A DNA stretch of 40,502 nt from an uncultured Opitutia bacterium (GCA_903855985.1 CAIOAO010000004.1:1-40502), one strand, 5' to 3'; positions 15,598-23,059 are shown, numbered from the stretch's first letter. A program made the numbers and translations. Notes: generated by a model from the sequence alone, not told the origin.

Positions 15598-17265
15598 TCA
15601 GTGCTTCGCGAGCGCCCGGTTGAGGGCGCTGACGAGAGCCTTGATCGAGGCGAGCTCGATGTTGGTGTCGATGCCGGCGCCAAAGAGGGAGGTGCCGCGG
15701 TCGGTCGTGATCTGGATGTAGCTGACCGCGCGGGCCTCAGCGCCCTTGCCGAGCGAGTGCTCGGCGTAGCTGAGGACCTCGAACTTGGGCAGGGAGGTGG
15801 TGCCGAGCGCGCGGACGAAGGCGTCGATCGGGCCGTTGCCGGCGGCGGTGAGCTTGTGCGACTCGCCGTGGAGCGTGAGCCGGGCCTCGCATTTGACGGC
15901 GCTGTCGTGCTCGGAGGTCTTGAAGTGCTCGAGCGCGAGGGGCGCGGTGCGCTCGAGGTATTCGCGCTGGAAGGCGGCGTTGATCTCCTCGGCGGTGAGC
16001 TCGCGGCCGGTTGTGTCGGCGAGGTCGTTGATGATCTTGCCGATCTCCTTGTGCATGAGCTTCGGCAGCGTGAAGCCGAAGGTGTTCTCCAGCACGTAGG
16101 CGACGCCGCCCTTGCCGGACTGGCTGTTGATGCGGATGATGGCCTTGTAGCTGCGGCCGACGTCGGCGGGATCGATCGGGATGTAGAGGACGTCCCAGGG
16201 GCGGTCGGGCTTCTGGTGCGGCCAGGACTTCTTGATGGCGTCCTGGTGCGAGCCGCTGAACGCGGTGAAGACGAGTTCGCCTGCGTAGGGCGAGCGCACG
16301 GGCACCTCGAGCTTGGTGCAGCGCTCGTAGACCTCGCGGATGCCGTTGATGTCGGAGAAATCGAGGCCCGGGTGGATGCCGTGGGTGTAGAGGTTCTGGG
16401 AGACGGTCACGAGGTCCACGTTGCCGGTGCGCTCGCCGTTGCCGAAAAGCGTGCCCTCGACGCGGTCGGCGCCGGCGAGCAGGGCGAGCTCGGTGGCGGC
16501 CACGCCGGTGCCGCGGTCGTTGTGCGTGTGCAGTGAAATCAGGGTGCGGTCGCGGCGCGTGAGGTGGGTCGCCATCCACTCGATCTGGTCGGCGTGGACG
16601 TTGGGCATCGCGTATTCCACGGTGGCCGGGAGGTTGAGGATGATCTTGTTCGCGACGGTCGGCGCCCAGACGTCGGTGACGGCCTCGCAAATTTCCAGGG
16701 CGAAATCCAACTCGGTGCTGGTGAAGCTCTCGGGGGAGTATTCCAGGCGCAGCTGGGTGCCTTCCGCTACCAGCGGGGCCATGTGCTTTTTCAGGAAGGC
16801 GACGGCGTGCGTGGCGATGCCCACGACCTCGGCGCGGCTGGCGTTGAACACGTACTCGCGCTGCTTCGGCGAGGTGGAGTTATAAAGGTGGAAGATCGCG
16901 GACTTCGCGCCGCGCAGGGCCTCGAGCGAGCGGGTGATGAGGTCCTCGCGGCACTGGCAAAGGATCTGTATGGTGACGCCGGCCGGGATGCGTTTTTCCT
17001 CAATGAGCCGGCGGCAGAAATCGAATTCGATCTGGGAGGCGGACGGGAACCCGACCTCGATCTCCTTGAAGCCGATCTTCACGAGCAGGTCGAAGTACTC
17101 GAGCTTCTCCTCGACGCTCATGGGCTGGGCGAGGGCCTGGTTGCCATCGCGGAGGTCCACGCTGCACCAGATGGGCGCATGGGAGAGGGTGCGGCCGGGC
17201 CACTGGCGGTGGGGCAGGGCGACGGGCGGAAACGGGCGATATTTCGTGACGGGAGCGGGTTGCAT
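15598..17265 (-). CDS. leuA: 2-isopropylmalate synthase (long LeuA2 type)
   Basis: This 555-residue enzyme condenses acetyl-CoA with 2-oxoisovalerate, the first step of leucine synthesis. It is the longer type: N-terminal extension PAPVTKYRPFPPVALPHRQWP, TIM barrel starting WCSVDLRDGNQALAQPMS, metal ligands in LHTHNDRGTGVAATELALLAGADRVEGTLFGNGERTGN split by the barrel loops, then the C-terminal LeuA allosteric domain (VKCEARLTLHGESHKLTAAGNGPIDAFVRAL ... SYIQITTDRG). Leucine feedback is expected from the regulatory domain. ATG at 17265. A leader hairpin lies upstream; rlmN follows. Confidence 0.96.
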   Translation of the reverse strand: MQPAPVTKYRPFPPVALPHRQWPGRTLSHAPIWCSVDLRDGNQALAQPMSVEEKLEYFDLLVKIGFKEIEVGFPSASQIEFDFCRRLIEEKRIPAGVTIQILCQCREDLITRSLEALRGAKSAIFHLYNSTSPKQREYVFNASRAEVVGIATHAVAFLKKHMAPLVAEGTQLRLEYSPESFTSTELDFALEICEAVTDVWAPTVANKIILNLPATVEYAMPNVHADQIEWMATHLTRRDRTLISLHTHNDRGTGVAATELALLAGADRVEGTLFGNGERTGNVDLVTVSQNLYTHGIHPGLDFSDINGIREVYERCTKLEVPVRSPYAGELVFTAFSGSHQDAIKKSWPHQKPDRPWDVLYIPIDPADVGRSYKAIIRINSQSGKGGVAYVLENTFGFTLPKLMHKEIGKIINDLADTTGRELTAEEINAAFQREYLERTAPLALEHFKTSEHDSAVKCEARLTLHGESHKLTAAGNGPIDAFVRALGTTSLPKFEVLSYAEHSLGKGAEARAVSYIQITTDRGTSLFGAGIDTNIELASIKALVSALNRALAKH

Positions 17266-17340
17266 AACGGCGAAACGGACGGAAAAGGGAAAGGGGACTG
17301 GACGGCACGCCGCGAAAGCGGCGGAAAACCAACGGCGCAA

Positions 17341-17382
17341 ACGCACGATCGACCGCTACGCGGCGATTCAAAGATCGTGCGT
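17341..17382 (-). promoter_or_regulatory. Leader hairpin upstream of leuA
   Basis: ACGCACGATC and GATCGTGCGT make a perfect 10-bp stem around a 22-nt loop that itself can pair (CCGC/GCGG). It lies about 75 nt upstream of the leuA start. No T-box TGGNACC signature and no downstream U-run are seen, so an attenuator cannot be claimed; an operator or structured 5' leader is possible. The rest of the 17266-17562 gap shows only the ECF-type promoter. Confidence 0.4.
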
Positions 17383-17500
17383 GGAAGTAAGTCGAAGCGC
17401 CTGGGACCGGTTTCGCATGAAGCGGGGGCCAGTAAGGAAGGGGCCCGGCGGGGTGTCAAGTAGCCGGCTGGCCCGCCGCCGGGGCAAAAGTGGGCAGGGG

Positions 17501-17527
17501 TGTAACCCGGGGGTGGCCGGCCCCGTC
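17501..17527 (+). promoter_or_regulatory. Candidate ECF-type autoregulatory promoter
   Basis: TGTAACCC (AAC at 17504-17506) followed after 17 nt by CGTC (17524-17527) matches the AAC-N16/17-CGT layout common to ECF sigma promoters. It lies 35 bp upstream of the ECF gene start, the expected place for autoregulation. The intervening sequence is GC-rich, as is usual for such promoters in high-GC genomes. Confidence 0.5.
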
Positions 17528-17562
17528 TTGCCTGTTGTGCATGAGTTTGACCACATCCTCCT

Positions 17563-18153
17563 ATGTCTGAAGACGAGTCGTTCGATCTGGCCGGGTGCCT
17601 TGAGCTCGTTCGCCACCGCGATCAGGCCGCGGCGCGGTCCCTCGTCGAGCATCTCCACCCACTCGTCATCCGCATTGTCCGCGCGCACCTGCCCCGCCGG
17701 GTCAGCGAGGAAGACCTGGCCCAGGATATCTTTCTGAAAATGTTCACCCGGCTCGAACAATACAAAGGCGCGGTTCCGTTTCCGCACTGGGTCTCCCGGA
17801 TCGCCGTGACGACCTGCATTGACCAGCTGCGCGCGCAGAAGCGCCGGCCGGAGTTCCGCTGGGCCGACCTGTCGGAGAACGAGGCCGACGTGCTCGACGC
17901 CGTGATGACCAACGAGAACGACATCGCGGCGGGCGACGCCCTCGCGGCCCGCGAGCTCGTCCACAAGCTCCTCGACCAGCTCAAGCCCGACGACCGCCTC
18001 GTCATTCAGCTCCTCGACCTCGAGCAGAAGACCATCGCCGAGATCAGCGCGACCACCGGCTGGAGCCAGTCGCTGGTGAAGGTCCGGGCCTTTCGCGCGA
18101 GACGGAAGTTGCAGAAACTCTTTCAGGAACTAGAACAACAGGACCGCCCATGA
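17563..18153 (+). CDS. ECF-type RNA polymerase sigma factor
   Basis: This 196-residue protein has sigma region 2 (HPLVIRIVRAHLPRRVSEEDLAQDIFLKMFTRLEQY, then FPHWVSRIAVTTCIDQLRAQKRRPE) and region 4 (LDQLKPDDRLVIQLLDLEQKTIAEISATTGWSQSLVKVRAFRARRKLQKLF split by the HTH). It directs transcription of an envelope or stress regulon. Its stop overlaps the start of the next gene in an ATGA, so sigma and partner are translationally coupled, the usual arrangement for an ECF factor with its anti-sigma. ATG at 17563 is the first in frame and gives a normal N-terminus. Confidence 0.9.
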   Translation: MSEDESFDLAGCLELVRHRDQAAARSLVEHLHPLVIRIVRAHLPRRVSEEDLAQDIFLKMFTRLEQYKGAVPFPHWVSRIAVTTCIDQLRAQKRRPEFRWADLSENEADVLDAVMTNENDIAAGDALAARELVHKLLDQLKPDDRLVIQLLDLEQKTIAEISATTGWSQSLVKVRAFRARRKLQKLFQELEQQDRP

Positions 18154-18446
18154 ACCCCTCTGATCAGAAATGGTCGCGTCTGACCGCGGCCGCCCGCGCA
18201 GCCCGGGACCCCCGCGACACCGCGGCGCCCTACGGCTTCGCGACGCGCGTGGCCGCGCTGGCCATGGCGCAGGAGCGCCGGGCCGTTTCCCTGCTCGAGC
18301 GGTTCTCCCTGCGCGCGCTGGGCCTCGCCGGCCTGCTCGCGCTGGTCTGCGTCGCCGCGAATATTTCCACCGTAACGAGCCTGTTCCGCGACGAGGCCGC
18401 CAACGCGGATGATCCCGTGGCGGAAATCGTCGATCTCGCCTCCTGA
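18150..18446 (+). CDS. Small single-TM protein, candidate anti-sigma factor
   Basis: This 98-residue protein overlaps the ECF gene by 4 bp (ATGA). The N-terminal ~50 residues are cytosolic (QKWSRLTAAARAARDPRDT, APYGFATRVAALAMAQ), one transmembrane helix follows (about residues 53-75, LRALGLAGLLALVCVAANIS), and a short acidic tail is periplasmic. No zinc-binding HxxxCxxC of classical anti-sigma domains is present. Position, coupling and topology make it the probable membrane tether and inhibitor of the sigma factor; sequence alone does not prove this. Confidence 0.75.
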   Translation: MNPSDQKWSRLTAAARAARDPRDTAAPYGFATRVAALAMAQERRAVSLLERFSLRALGLAGLLALVCVAANISTVTSLFRDEAANADDPVAEIVDLAS

Positions 18447-18448
18447 CC

Positions 18449-18871
18449 ATGGACAAGCCCTGGAAAGTCATCCTCGCCTTCACCGGCATTTTTGTCGCCG
18501 GCCTCCTGGTGGGCGGGCTCGTGACCCTGCGCTGGGGCAAGAATTTCACGCAGCGGCAGCCGATGGGCGAGCAGTTCGGCCCGCAACTGATGCAGCGGCT
18601 GGTCACCCAGCTCGACCTCACGCCGGCACAGCAGGAAAAGGTGAAACCCATCATCGACTCGGCGGCCGAGGAGCTGAAGCAATTGCGCCGGACCACGCAG
18701 CGGGCCTCCGCGGCGGTGCTGGTGCGCATGCAGGGTGACATCGGCGCGGTGCTGACGCCCGAGCAAAGGGCCAAGTTTGACACCCAGGTCGGCCAGACCC
18801 GCGAGCGCATCCGCCACTTCATGGAAGAGCGCGCGCGCCGGCAGAAGGAACGCCAAGCTCCGCCGCCGTAA
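18449..18871 (+). CDS. Spy/CpxP/CnrX-like periplasmic sensor anchored by one TM helix
   Basis: This 140-residue protein has an N-terminal TM anchor (WKVILAFTGIFVAGLLVGGLVTL, about residues 5-27) and a helical periplasmic domain with the twin LTPAQQEKVKPII and LTPEQRAKFD motifs typical of Spy, ZraP, CpxP and CnrX proteins. These are envelope chaperones or metal/stress sensors. It starts 2 bp after the preceding stop, so the three genes form one operon: sigma, putative anti-sigma, periplasmic sensor, reminiscent of the CnrYXH logic. The stress sensed is unknown; no metal-binding His/Cys cluster is obvious. The 150 bp to the SRP RNA contain only short palindromes. Confidence 0.8.
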   Translation: MDKPWKVILAFTGIFVAGLLVGGLVTLRWGKNFTQRQPMGEQFGPQLMQRLVTQLDLTPAQQEKVKPIIDSAAEELKQLRRTTQRASAAVLVRMQGDIGAVLTPEQRAKFDTQVGQTRERIRHFMEERARRQKERQAPPP

Positions 18872-19023
18872 GGATTGGGTTCGGTCGGGCGGGAAAGCTT
18901 TCCCTAGGGGTGAGCTGGTCGGCGCTTTCCCTAAGCGTCTGCCATCAGGCGGCCTACCGCACCGGTACGGATGACTCCCAAATTGATGTTGCGCGAGGTC
19001 GGAAGCGGGGCATGGTCCGCCTC

Positions 19024-19119
19024 GGCCAGGTGCCATGCATGGGCAGGCGCGTGAACTCCGCCAGGGCCGGAAGGCAGCAACGGCAACGACGTCCTACCAG
19101 TGCCGTGGAGTGCCTGGCC
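19024..19119 (+). ncRNA. ffs: Signal recognition particle RNA, small bacterial (4.5S) type
   Basis: The conserved domain IV is seen as GCCAGGGCCGGAAGGCAGCA: a GGAA tetraloop closed by GCC/GGC, with the symmetric and asymmetric internal loops (AG, AGCAA) that bind Ffh. Flanking strands pair: GGCCAGG (19024-19030) with CCTGGCC (19113-19119), and AGG/CCT inside. Total length about 96 nt fits the 4.5S class. It lies just upstream of dnaX, a common gene order. The RNA works with Ffh and FtsY in co-translational targeting to the membrane. End points are from the terminal stem and could be off by a few bases. Confidence 0.9.
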
Positions 19120-19130
19120 ACCTTCACTTT

Positions 19131-19161
19131 ATTTTCGAATCGCGATTGGCGATTTTCGAAT
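19131..19161. repeat. Copy of the ATTTTCGAAT repeat between SRP RNA and dnaX
   Basis: Two direct copies of ATTTTCGAAT (19131-19140 and 19152-19161) with CGCGATTGGCG between. The same 10-mer, in both orientations, makes the arms of the 15508-15586 element. Further degraded GGATTTCGGATTTGG-like units continue to about 19250. Confidence 0.6.
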
Positions 19162-19254
19162 ACCGGCCACCCCCGGCGCCTTTGGGCGCGGGGATGAACC
19201 CCGCGGCCGACGTTTTTATTTGCGCTTTGGGATTTCGGATTTGGTCTTGGCGCA

Positions 19255-20436
19255 GTGTCCAACGGTTACCAAGTCATCGCGCGCAAGTGGCGTTCGCAGA
19301 CCTTCGACGATGTCGTGGGTCAGGACCATGTGGTGCGGACGCTGAAGAACGCGATCACCCGCAACCGGATTGCCCACGCCTACCTGTTCGTTGGCCCGCG
19401 CGGCACCGGCAAGACCTCACTCGCCCGGCTGTTCGCCAAGGCGCTCAATTGCACCGGCGGCCCGAAGGCCGATTTTGATGTCAACGACCCGGCTTGCATC
19501 GCCATCGCCGAGGGCTCGCACCTGGACGTGATCGAGATCGATGGTGCGTCGAACAACGGCGTGGACCAGGTCCGCGACCTCCGCGACACCGTGCGTTACG
19601 CGCCGGCGCAGGGGAAGTTCAAGGTCTACATCATTGATGAGGTGCACATGCTGTCCGTGCAGGCGTTCAACGCGCTGCTGAAGACGCTCGAGGAGCCGCC
19701 GGAGCACGTGAAATTCGTCTTTGCCACGACCGAGCCGCAGAAGGTGCTGCCGACGATCGTGTCGCGCTGCCAGCGCTTTGACCTGCGCCCGATCCCGCCC
19801 GCGCTTATCGTTGAGCGGCTGGCGAAAATCGCCAAGGCGGAGAAGATCAAGATCACGCCCGAGGCCCTGGCTTGCATCGCCCGGCTCGCCGACGGCGGCA
19901 TGCGCGATGCGCAGTCCATCCTCGACCAGATGATTTCATTCTGCGGCGGGGAAATCTCGGAGCCGGACGTCCTGGATGTGTACGGACTCGTGTCCGCCGA
20001 GAAAATCACCGCGCTGGCCGCGGCGCTGGCCGCCGGCGACCACAAGAAGATCGTGGCGATCGTGGATGAGTGCGACGCCGACGGCCGGGACCTCGTGCGG
20101 CTGCTGACCGATCTGCAGGTGCTGGTGCGCGCGGCGCTGCTCGATGCGATCGCGCAAGGCGGCAAGAGCAGCATTCTCGGCCATTCGACCGGCTCAGGCC
20201 AAGGCGGCGAGTCGATGACAACGGAGCAGATTACCCGGATGCTCGACGGCCTGCGCGAGGGCGAGGGTGCGGTGAAGCTCGGCCTGGCGGAAAAGATCAA
20301 TTTTGAGGTAACGCTGCTGAAAGCCGTCGAGGCCAGCCGCGCCCGGGCGATTGACAGCCTGATCAAGGAACTCGCGTCCCTCGCCGACGAATCCCCGGCC
20401 GCCGCGGGCGCCGACAGCGAAAAAAAAAAGGACTGA
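19255..20436 (+). CDS. dnaX: DNA polymerase III gamma/tau subunit, zero-frame (short) product
   Basis: This 393-residue zero-frame product is the clamp-loader ATPase. Walker A GPRGTGKT is at 47-54, Walker B IIDEVHML, sensor 1 [20 protein letters not shown], sensor 2 [12 protein letters not shown], and domain III follows. The zinc module is reduced: only C66 and C81 remain, where E. coli has four cysteines. The zero frame ends KKKD-stop right after an A10G run (20420-20430), exactly where E. coli gamma ends; the -1 frame stays open to 20828 and would give a 524-residue tau-like form. Start is a GTG at 19255. The SRP RNA lies upstream. A homopolymer sequencing error is the main alternative to a programmed shift. 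Confidence 0.93.
   Translation: MSNGYQVIARKWRSQTFDDVVGQDHVVRTLKNAITRNRIAHAYLFVGPRGTGKTSLARLFAKALNCTGGPKADFDVNDPACIAIAEGSHLDVIEIDGASNNGVDQVRDLRDTVRYAPAQGKFKVYIIDEVHMLSVQAFNALLKTLEEPPEHVKFVFATTEPQKVLPTIVSRCQRFDLRPIPPALIVERLAKIAKAEKIKITPEALACIARLADGGMRDAQSILDQMISFCGGEISEPDVLDVYGLVSAEKITALAAALAAGDHKKIVAIVDECDADGRDLVRLLTDLQVLVRAALLDAIAQGGKSSILGHSTGSGQGGESMTTEQITRMLDGLREGEGAVKLGLAEKINFEVTLLKAVEASRARAIDSLIKELASLADESPAAAGADSEKKKD
20420..20430 (+). promoter_or_regulatory. A10G slippery site for -1 frameshift or transcriptional slippage in dnaX
   Basis: Ten A residues followed by G are read GAA AAA AAA AAG in frame and contain the canonical A-AAA-AAG heptamer of E. coli dnaX. The zero-frame stop TGA is at 20434-20436. 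A possible stimulatory stem AGCGC (20450-20454) / GCGCT (20466-20470) lies downstream. No clear internal Shine-Dalgarno is seen upstream, so transcriptional slippage as in Thermus dnaX is equally possible. Confidence 0.7.
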
Positions 20437-20828
20437 TTGACCGGCTGGAAGCGCGGCTCAGCGCGGCGCTGCAAGCGGGCGACCCGACTTTGCCTGGTGC
20501 CGGCGCGGAAAATGTGGCGGGCAAACCGGCTGAGGCTGAAGCGCCGGACGAAGGGCTGATGGAAATGGCGGGAGAAACGGGGGCCAGCAACTGGCCCGAC
20601 GAGTCCGCCGAATCCGCGTTCCGCGCCGAGACCCGCGAACGCGGCGAACCGGAGCTGCCCGCGGGCCTGTTGGTCGAGGCCGCCGAGGAAACGGACACCA
20701 AAGGCCTGCCTGCATTGGAGGACTTGGTAAAACGAATCTCCCCCGAGACGCGTGAGCTGATGGATGAACTTTTCCGGGCGAAGTTTACCGGCGTGAGACG
20801 AGTGCCGGCGAAGGCGCTCAAGGGCTGA
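20430..20828 (+). CDS. dnaX: tau-specific C-terminal extension of dnaX (-1 frame)
   Basis: The -1 frame entered at the A10G run stays open for 132 codons, starting [19 protein letters not shown], running through an acidic Ala/Glu-rich linker ([20 protein letters not shown]) and ending in a compact motif with [17 protein letters not shown] and [13 protein letters not shown]. Full tau would be 524 residues, a usual DnaX length. In E. coli the tau-only domains bind DnaB helicase and the polymerase alpha subunit; the end motif could do likewise. The last 18 codons are duplicated at 23006-23059. Without a shift this segment has only a TTG start at 20490, so independent expression is unlikely. Confidence 0.7.
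   Translation, partial: GLIDRLEARLSAALQAGDPTLPGAGAENVAGKPAEAEAPDEGLMEMAGETGASNWPDESAESAFRAETRERGEPELPAGLLVEAAEETDTKGLPALEDLVKRISPETRELMDELFRAKFTGVRRVPAKALKG
20763..20816 (+). repeat. Direct repeat, copy 1 (dnaX 3' end)
   Basis: 54 bp, identical at 53 positions to 23006-23059. The single difference (T20771 versus C23014) is synonymous in the shared frame encoding [18 protein letters not shown]. It lies at the 3' end of the dnaX tau frame. The repeat could be an attachment-site core or a duplicated gene end. Confidence 0.85.
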
Positions 20829-20897
20829 GTGCTTTTACCCAGGCAGGGGAGGTGAGAACCGTGCAGTTCCCGGGGCGACTGCCGGTTCAGGCTGTAA

Positions 20898-22352
20898 CTA
20901 CAAATGTTGGAGCCGGATTTCGATCGTTGTGCCGTACAGGGCTGCGGGCGCGTCCTTCTCGCTCACCGAGCTCAATTGCAGGGTGCCGCCCATGGCCAAG
21001 ACCGTGTCGTGCATCAGCTGCAGGCCAAATCCCGTGCCCGGCTCCTTCTGGGTGCCGGGGCGGCTGACCATCGTCTTCGACTGTTGGAACTGCCGCAGCA
21101 GCTTGGCTGGAATCCCGACGCCGCGATCCTGGATGCGCAGCACGGCCCAGCCGGATTCCAGGGTGACGGAGATCTCGATCCGGCCCCCCTCGTGGCTGAA
21201 CTTGATCGCGTTCGACAACGCATTGCCGATGACCGTGCTGCGCAGCATGCCCGGCTCGGCCAGGACCATGACCTCGGCGGCATCGATCTGGCGCTCGAGC
21301 GAGAGATTTTTGTTCTGCAGCTGCTCCGAAAACAACGCAACGGAGCCATGCACCATCTTCACGAGGTCGGTCGGGACAAGCGGGAGTTTTTTGTCCCCGG
21401 CCACCCGCCGGATCTCGGTATTCCGCACATTGCCGATGATCTCCTCGATGGCCGTGGCCGCCGAGGCGATCCGGAGAAATGACTTGTCGGGGTCCAGGGC
21501 GCGCTGACTGCTCCGGGCGCGCTGGTATAGCTGCACGTGGCCGACAATCACGTTCAGCGGATTGAGGATGTCGTGGCAGAGGACCCGCAGGAAGCGCCCC
21601 TGGACCTCCAGTTCCTGCTCCCGCAGCTTGGCCTGGTGGCGGTGTGCCTCCGCACGCTTGAACCGGTAGGAGAGCCCGAAGGCGCTGGCGAGCAACTCCC
21701 ACAAAAATGCGGCCACGAGCAGCGATAAAATCGCGCCCCAATGTGGCATAAGCCCGAGGTTGATAATACTGCTCACCATTGCCGCCAGCATCAGGGGAAC
21801 GGTGCTGACGAACCAGATTCGTGCTGCGTGCAGCCTGAGCCGTAATGCGGTAATACTGACGGCGATGGCACTCAGCGAGACAACCAGCTGGGCAGTGGCG
21901 ACCAAGCGAAAGAAAATCTCAGGAGTTGCGAAGGGAGCCGCTAGGAGGGCGACGAGGATGAGCAGACCAAGCCACTTCAGGGCGCGGTGGGCCGACGGCA
22001 TGTTCGCTTTCAAATCGTAACTCTCACTGCACCACCAGACGGCGAGCAGCGCGTTAAGCGCCATCACGAACGGCAGGGCATGCCCCAAGTGGTATCCTCC
22101 TGGTACGCCCAGAGTGAGATGGCTCAAAAAGCCCGTCCGGATGAATGTGGCAGTAAGGCCTCCCATCGCAAACAGGACATAGACGAGTGTGGCTCGATCG
22201 CGGGTTTGGAACCAAATCGGAATCTGCAAAGCAGCCATAATGATCACGGCTCCGAAATAGAAGGAGAAGACGCCGACACGCTGATTAGCCCCTAGCGCAA
22301 GTTTAGGCCCGGAAATTATGACCGGGAACAGGCCGTAGGGATGGGCCGGCAC
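20898..22352 (-). CDS. 7TM sensor histidine kinase, kinase half of a 7TMR-DISM protein split by TAA
   Basis: 484 residues from a GTG at 22352. Seven TM segments occupy about residues 25-235 (VGVFSFYFGAVIIMAALQI to ILSLLVAAFLWELLASAFG), then a short coiled coil, the H box FLRVLCHDILNPLNVIVGH with phosphoacceptor His, N box NALSNAIKFSHEGG, G1 DRGVGIP and G2 GTGFGLQL. All kinase motifs are intact. The frame is the same as that of the sensor domain upstream at 22362-22820; only the TAA at 22364-22362 and three codons separate them, so this was one ~640-residue gene. No response regulator is adjacent. The segment is lower in GC than its neighbours and lies between the 54-bp repeats. Confidence 0.85.
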   Translation of the reverse strand: MPAHPYGLFPVIISGPKLALGANQRVGVFSFYFGAVIIMAALQIPIWFQTRDRATLVYVLFAMGGLTATFIRTGFLSHLTLGVPGGYHLGHALPFVMALNALLAVWWCSESYDLKANMPSAHRALKWLGLLILVALLAAPFATPEIFFRLVATAQLVVSLSAIAVSITALRLRLHAARIWFVSTVPLMLAAMVSSIINLGLMPHWGAILSLLVAAFLWELLASAFGLSYRFKRAEAHRHQAKLREQELEVQGRFLRVLCHDILNPLNVIVGHVQLYQRARSSQRALDPDKSFLRIASAATAIEEIIGNVRNTEIRRVAGDKKLPLVPTDLVKMVHGSVALFSEQLQNKNLSLERQIDAAEVMVLAEPGMLRSTVIGNALSNAIKFSHEGGRIEISVTLESGWAVLRIQDRGVGIPAKLLRQFQQSKTMVSRPGTQKEPGTGFGLQLMHDTVLAMGGTLQLSSVSEKDAPAALYGTTIEIRLQHL

Positions 22353-22361
22353 ACTCCGGAT

Positions 22362-22820
22362 TTAGGCCACGCTCCGTCCGCCAGTCAGCTGCTCAAGAGG
22401 AAGCTCCAGATCTATCGGGCTGTCCTTGTCACGGTGCCTCACCCGGGCGAATCCAGCCTCGGCGGTCGCGATCGGTCGGCCGTCAACCAGCAGATAGGCT
22501 TGGATCTGACCAAGGGCGGAGGCACGGATCCGGAGCCAAAGGGGGTCCCCTCCGTCTGTGCCGGGGCCGGCCAATACCAGCTTGTACCAGATCGGCTCGC
22601 CCAGCGGGGCTTTGGCCTCATCCATGGTGCTCACGCGCTGGAGCGCGAACGTCGCCAGTTCGGGGAGCCCCGCGGAACCATGTAATTCAAAATTCTTGGG
22701 GGCTTGGACGACGTAGGTCTCCTCAATCGTCGCAGCTGAAGCGGCGATGGCACCGGAAAAAATCACGCTAGCGAACAAAGAGCGGGAGAACTTGAGCGCC
22801 AAATCGAAGGGCCGTTGCAT
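22362..22820 (-). CDS. Periplasmic DISM sensor domain, N-terminal part of the split histidine kinase
   Basis: About 152 residues from ATG at 22820 (earlier in-frame ATGs at 22850 and 22886). The signal peptide is MQRPFDLALKFSRSLFASV continuing to AASA. The domain ETYVVQAPKNFELHG ... IWYKLVLAGPG ... LWLRIRASALGQIQAYLLVDGR ... IDLELPLEQLTGGRS has the jelly-roll pattern of the 7TMR-DISM extracellular 2 module, which senses small ligands, perhaps carbohydrates. It stops at TAA (22364-22362); after it the same frame reads IRSVPAHPYGLFPVI into the 7TM half. If translated alone it would be a secreted fragment without a kinase. Nonsense mutation or sequencing error are both possible. Confidence 0.75.
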   Translation of the reverse strand: MQRPFDLALKFSRSLFASVIFSGAIAASAATIEETYVVQAPKNFELHGSAGLPELATFALQRVSTMDEAKAPLGEPIWYKLVLAGPGTDGGDPLWLRIRASALGQIQAYLLVDGRPIATAEAGFARVRHRDKDSPIDLELPLEQLTGGRSVA

Positions 22821-23005
22821 GTACTTACTACTGAAAGGTATCTTAAGCATGGGCCACGTCTTTTGCGTGCAATGATTGCACCGCATTTCTGCCAGATTAG
22901 CCCAGATATAGTTCCAATTATTCTTCCTAACGAGTCCTAGTCGTCCGGTTTCATTAGGGAAACGAATTGGATAAAGCGCATCCCCCCGAAGCCCACGAAG
23001 TGCTT

Positions 23006-23059
23006 GATGAACTCTTCCGGGCGAAGTTTACCGGCGTGAGACGAGTGCCGGCGAAGGCG
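23006..23059 (+). repeat. Direct repeat, copy 2 (displaced dnaX 3'-end fragment)
   Basis: 53/54 identical to 20763-20816. Upstream of the repeat the translated sequence still resembles the dnaX end (PPEAHEVLDELF versus [12 protein letters not shown]) though the DNA has diverged. Downstream similarity stops within a few bases. There is no open gene here worth calling. The 22887-23005 stretch is AT-rich and otherwise empty. Confidence 0.85.

Noticed and set aside
17266-17562. T-box riboswitch upstream of leuA
   Set aside because: No TGGNACC-type antiterminator motif and no terminator on the leuA strand.
20817-23005. Complete integrative element with recombinase between the 54-bp repeats
   Set aside because: No integrase, transposase or relaxase reading on either strand; only the split kinase is present, so an intact mobile element cannot be claimed.
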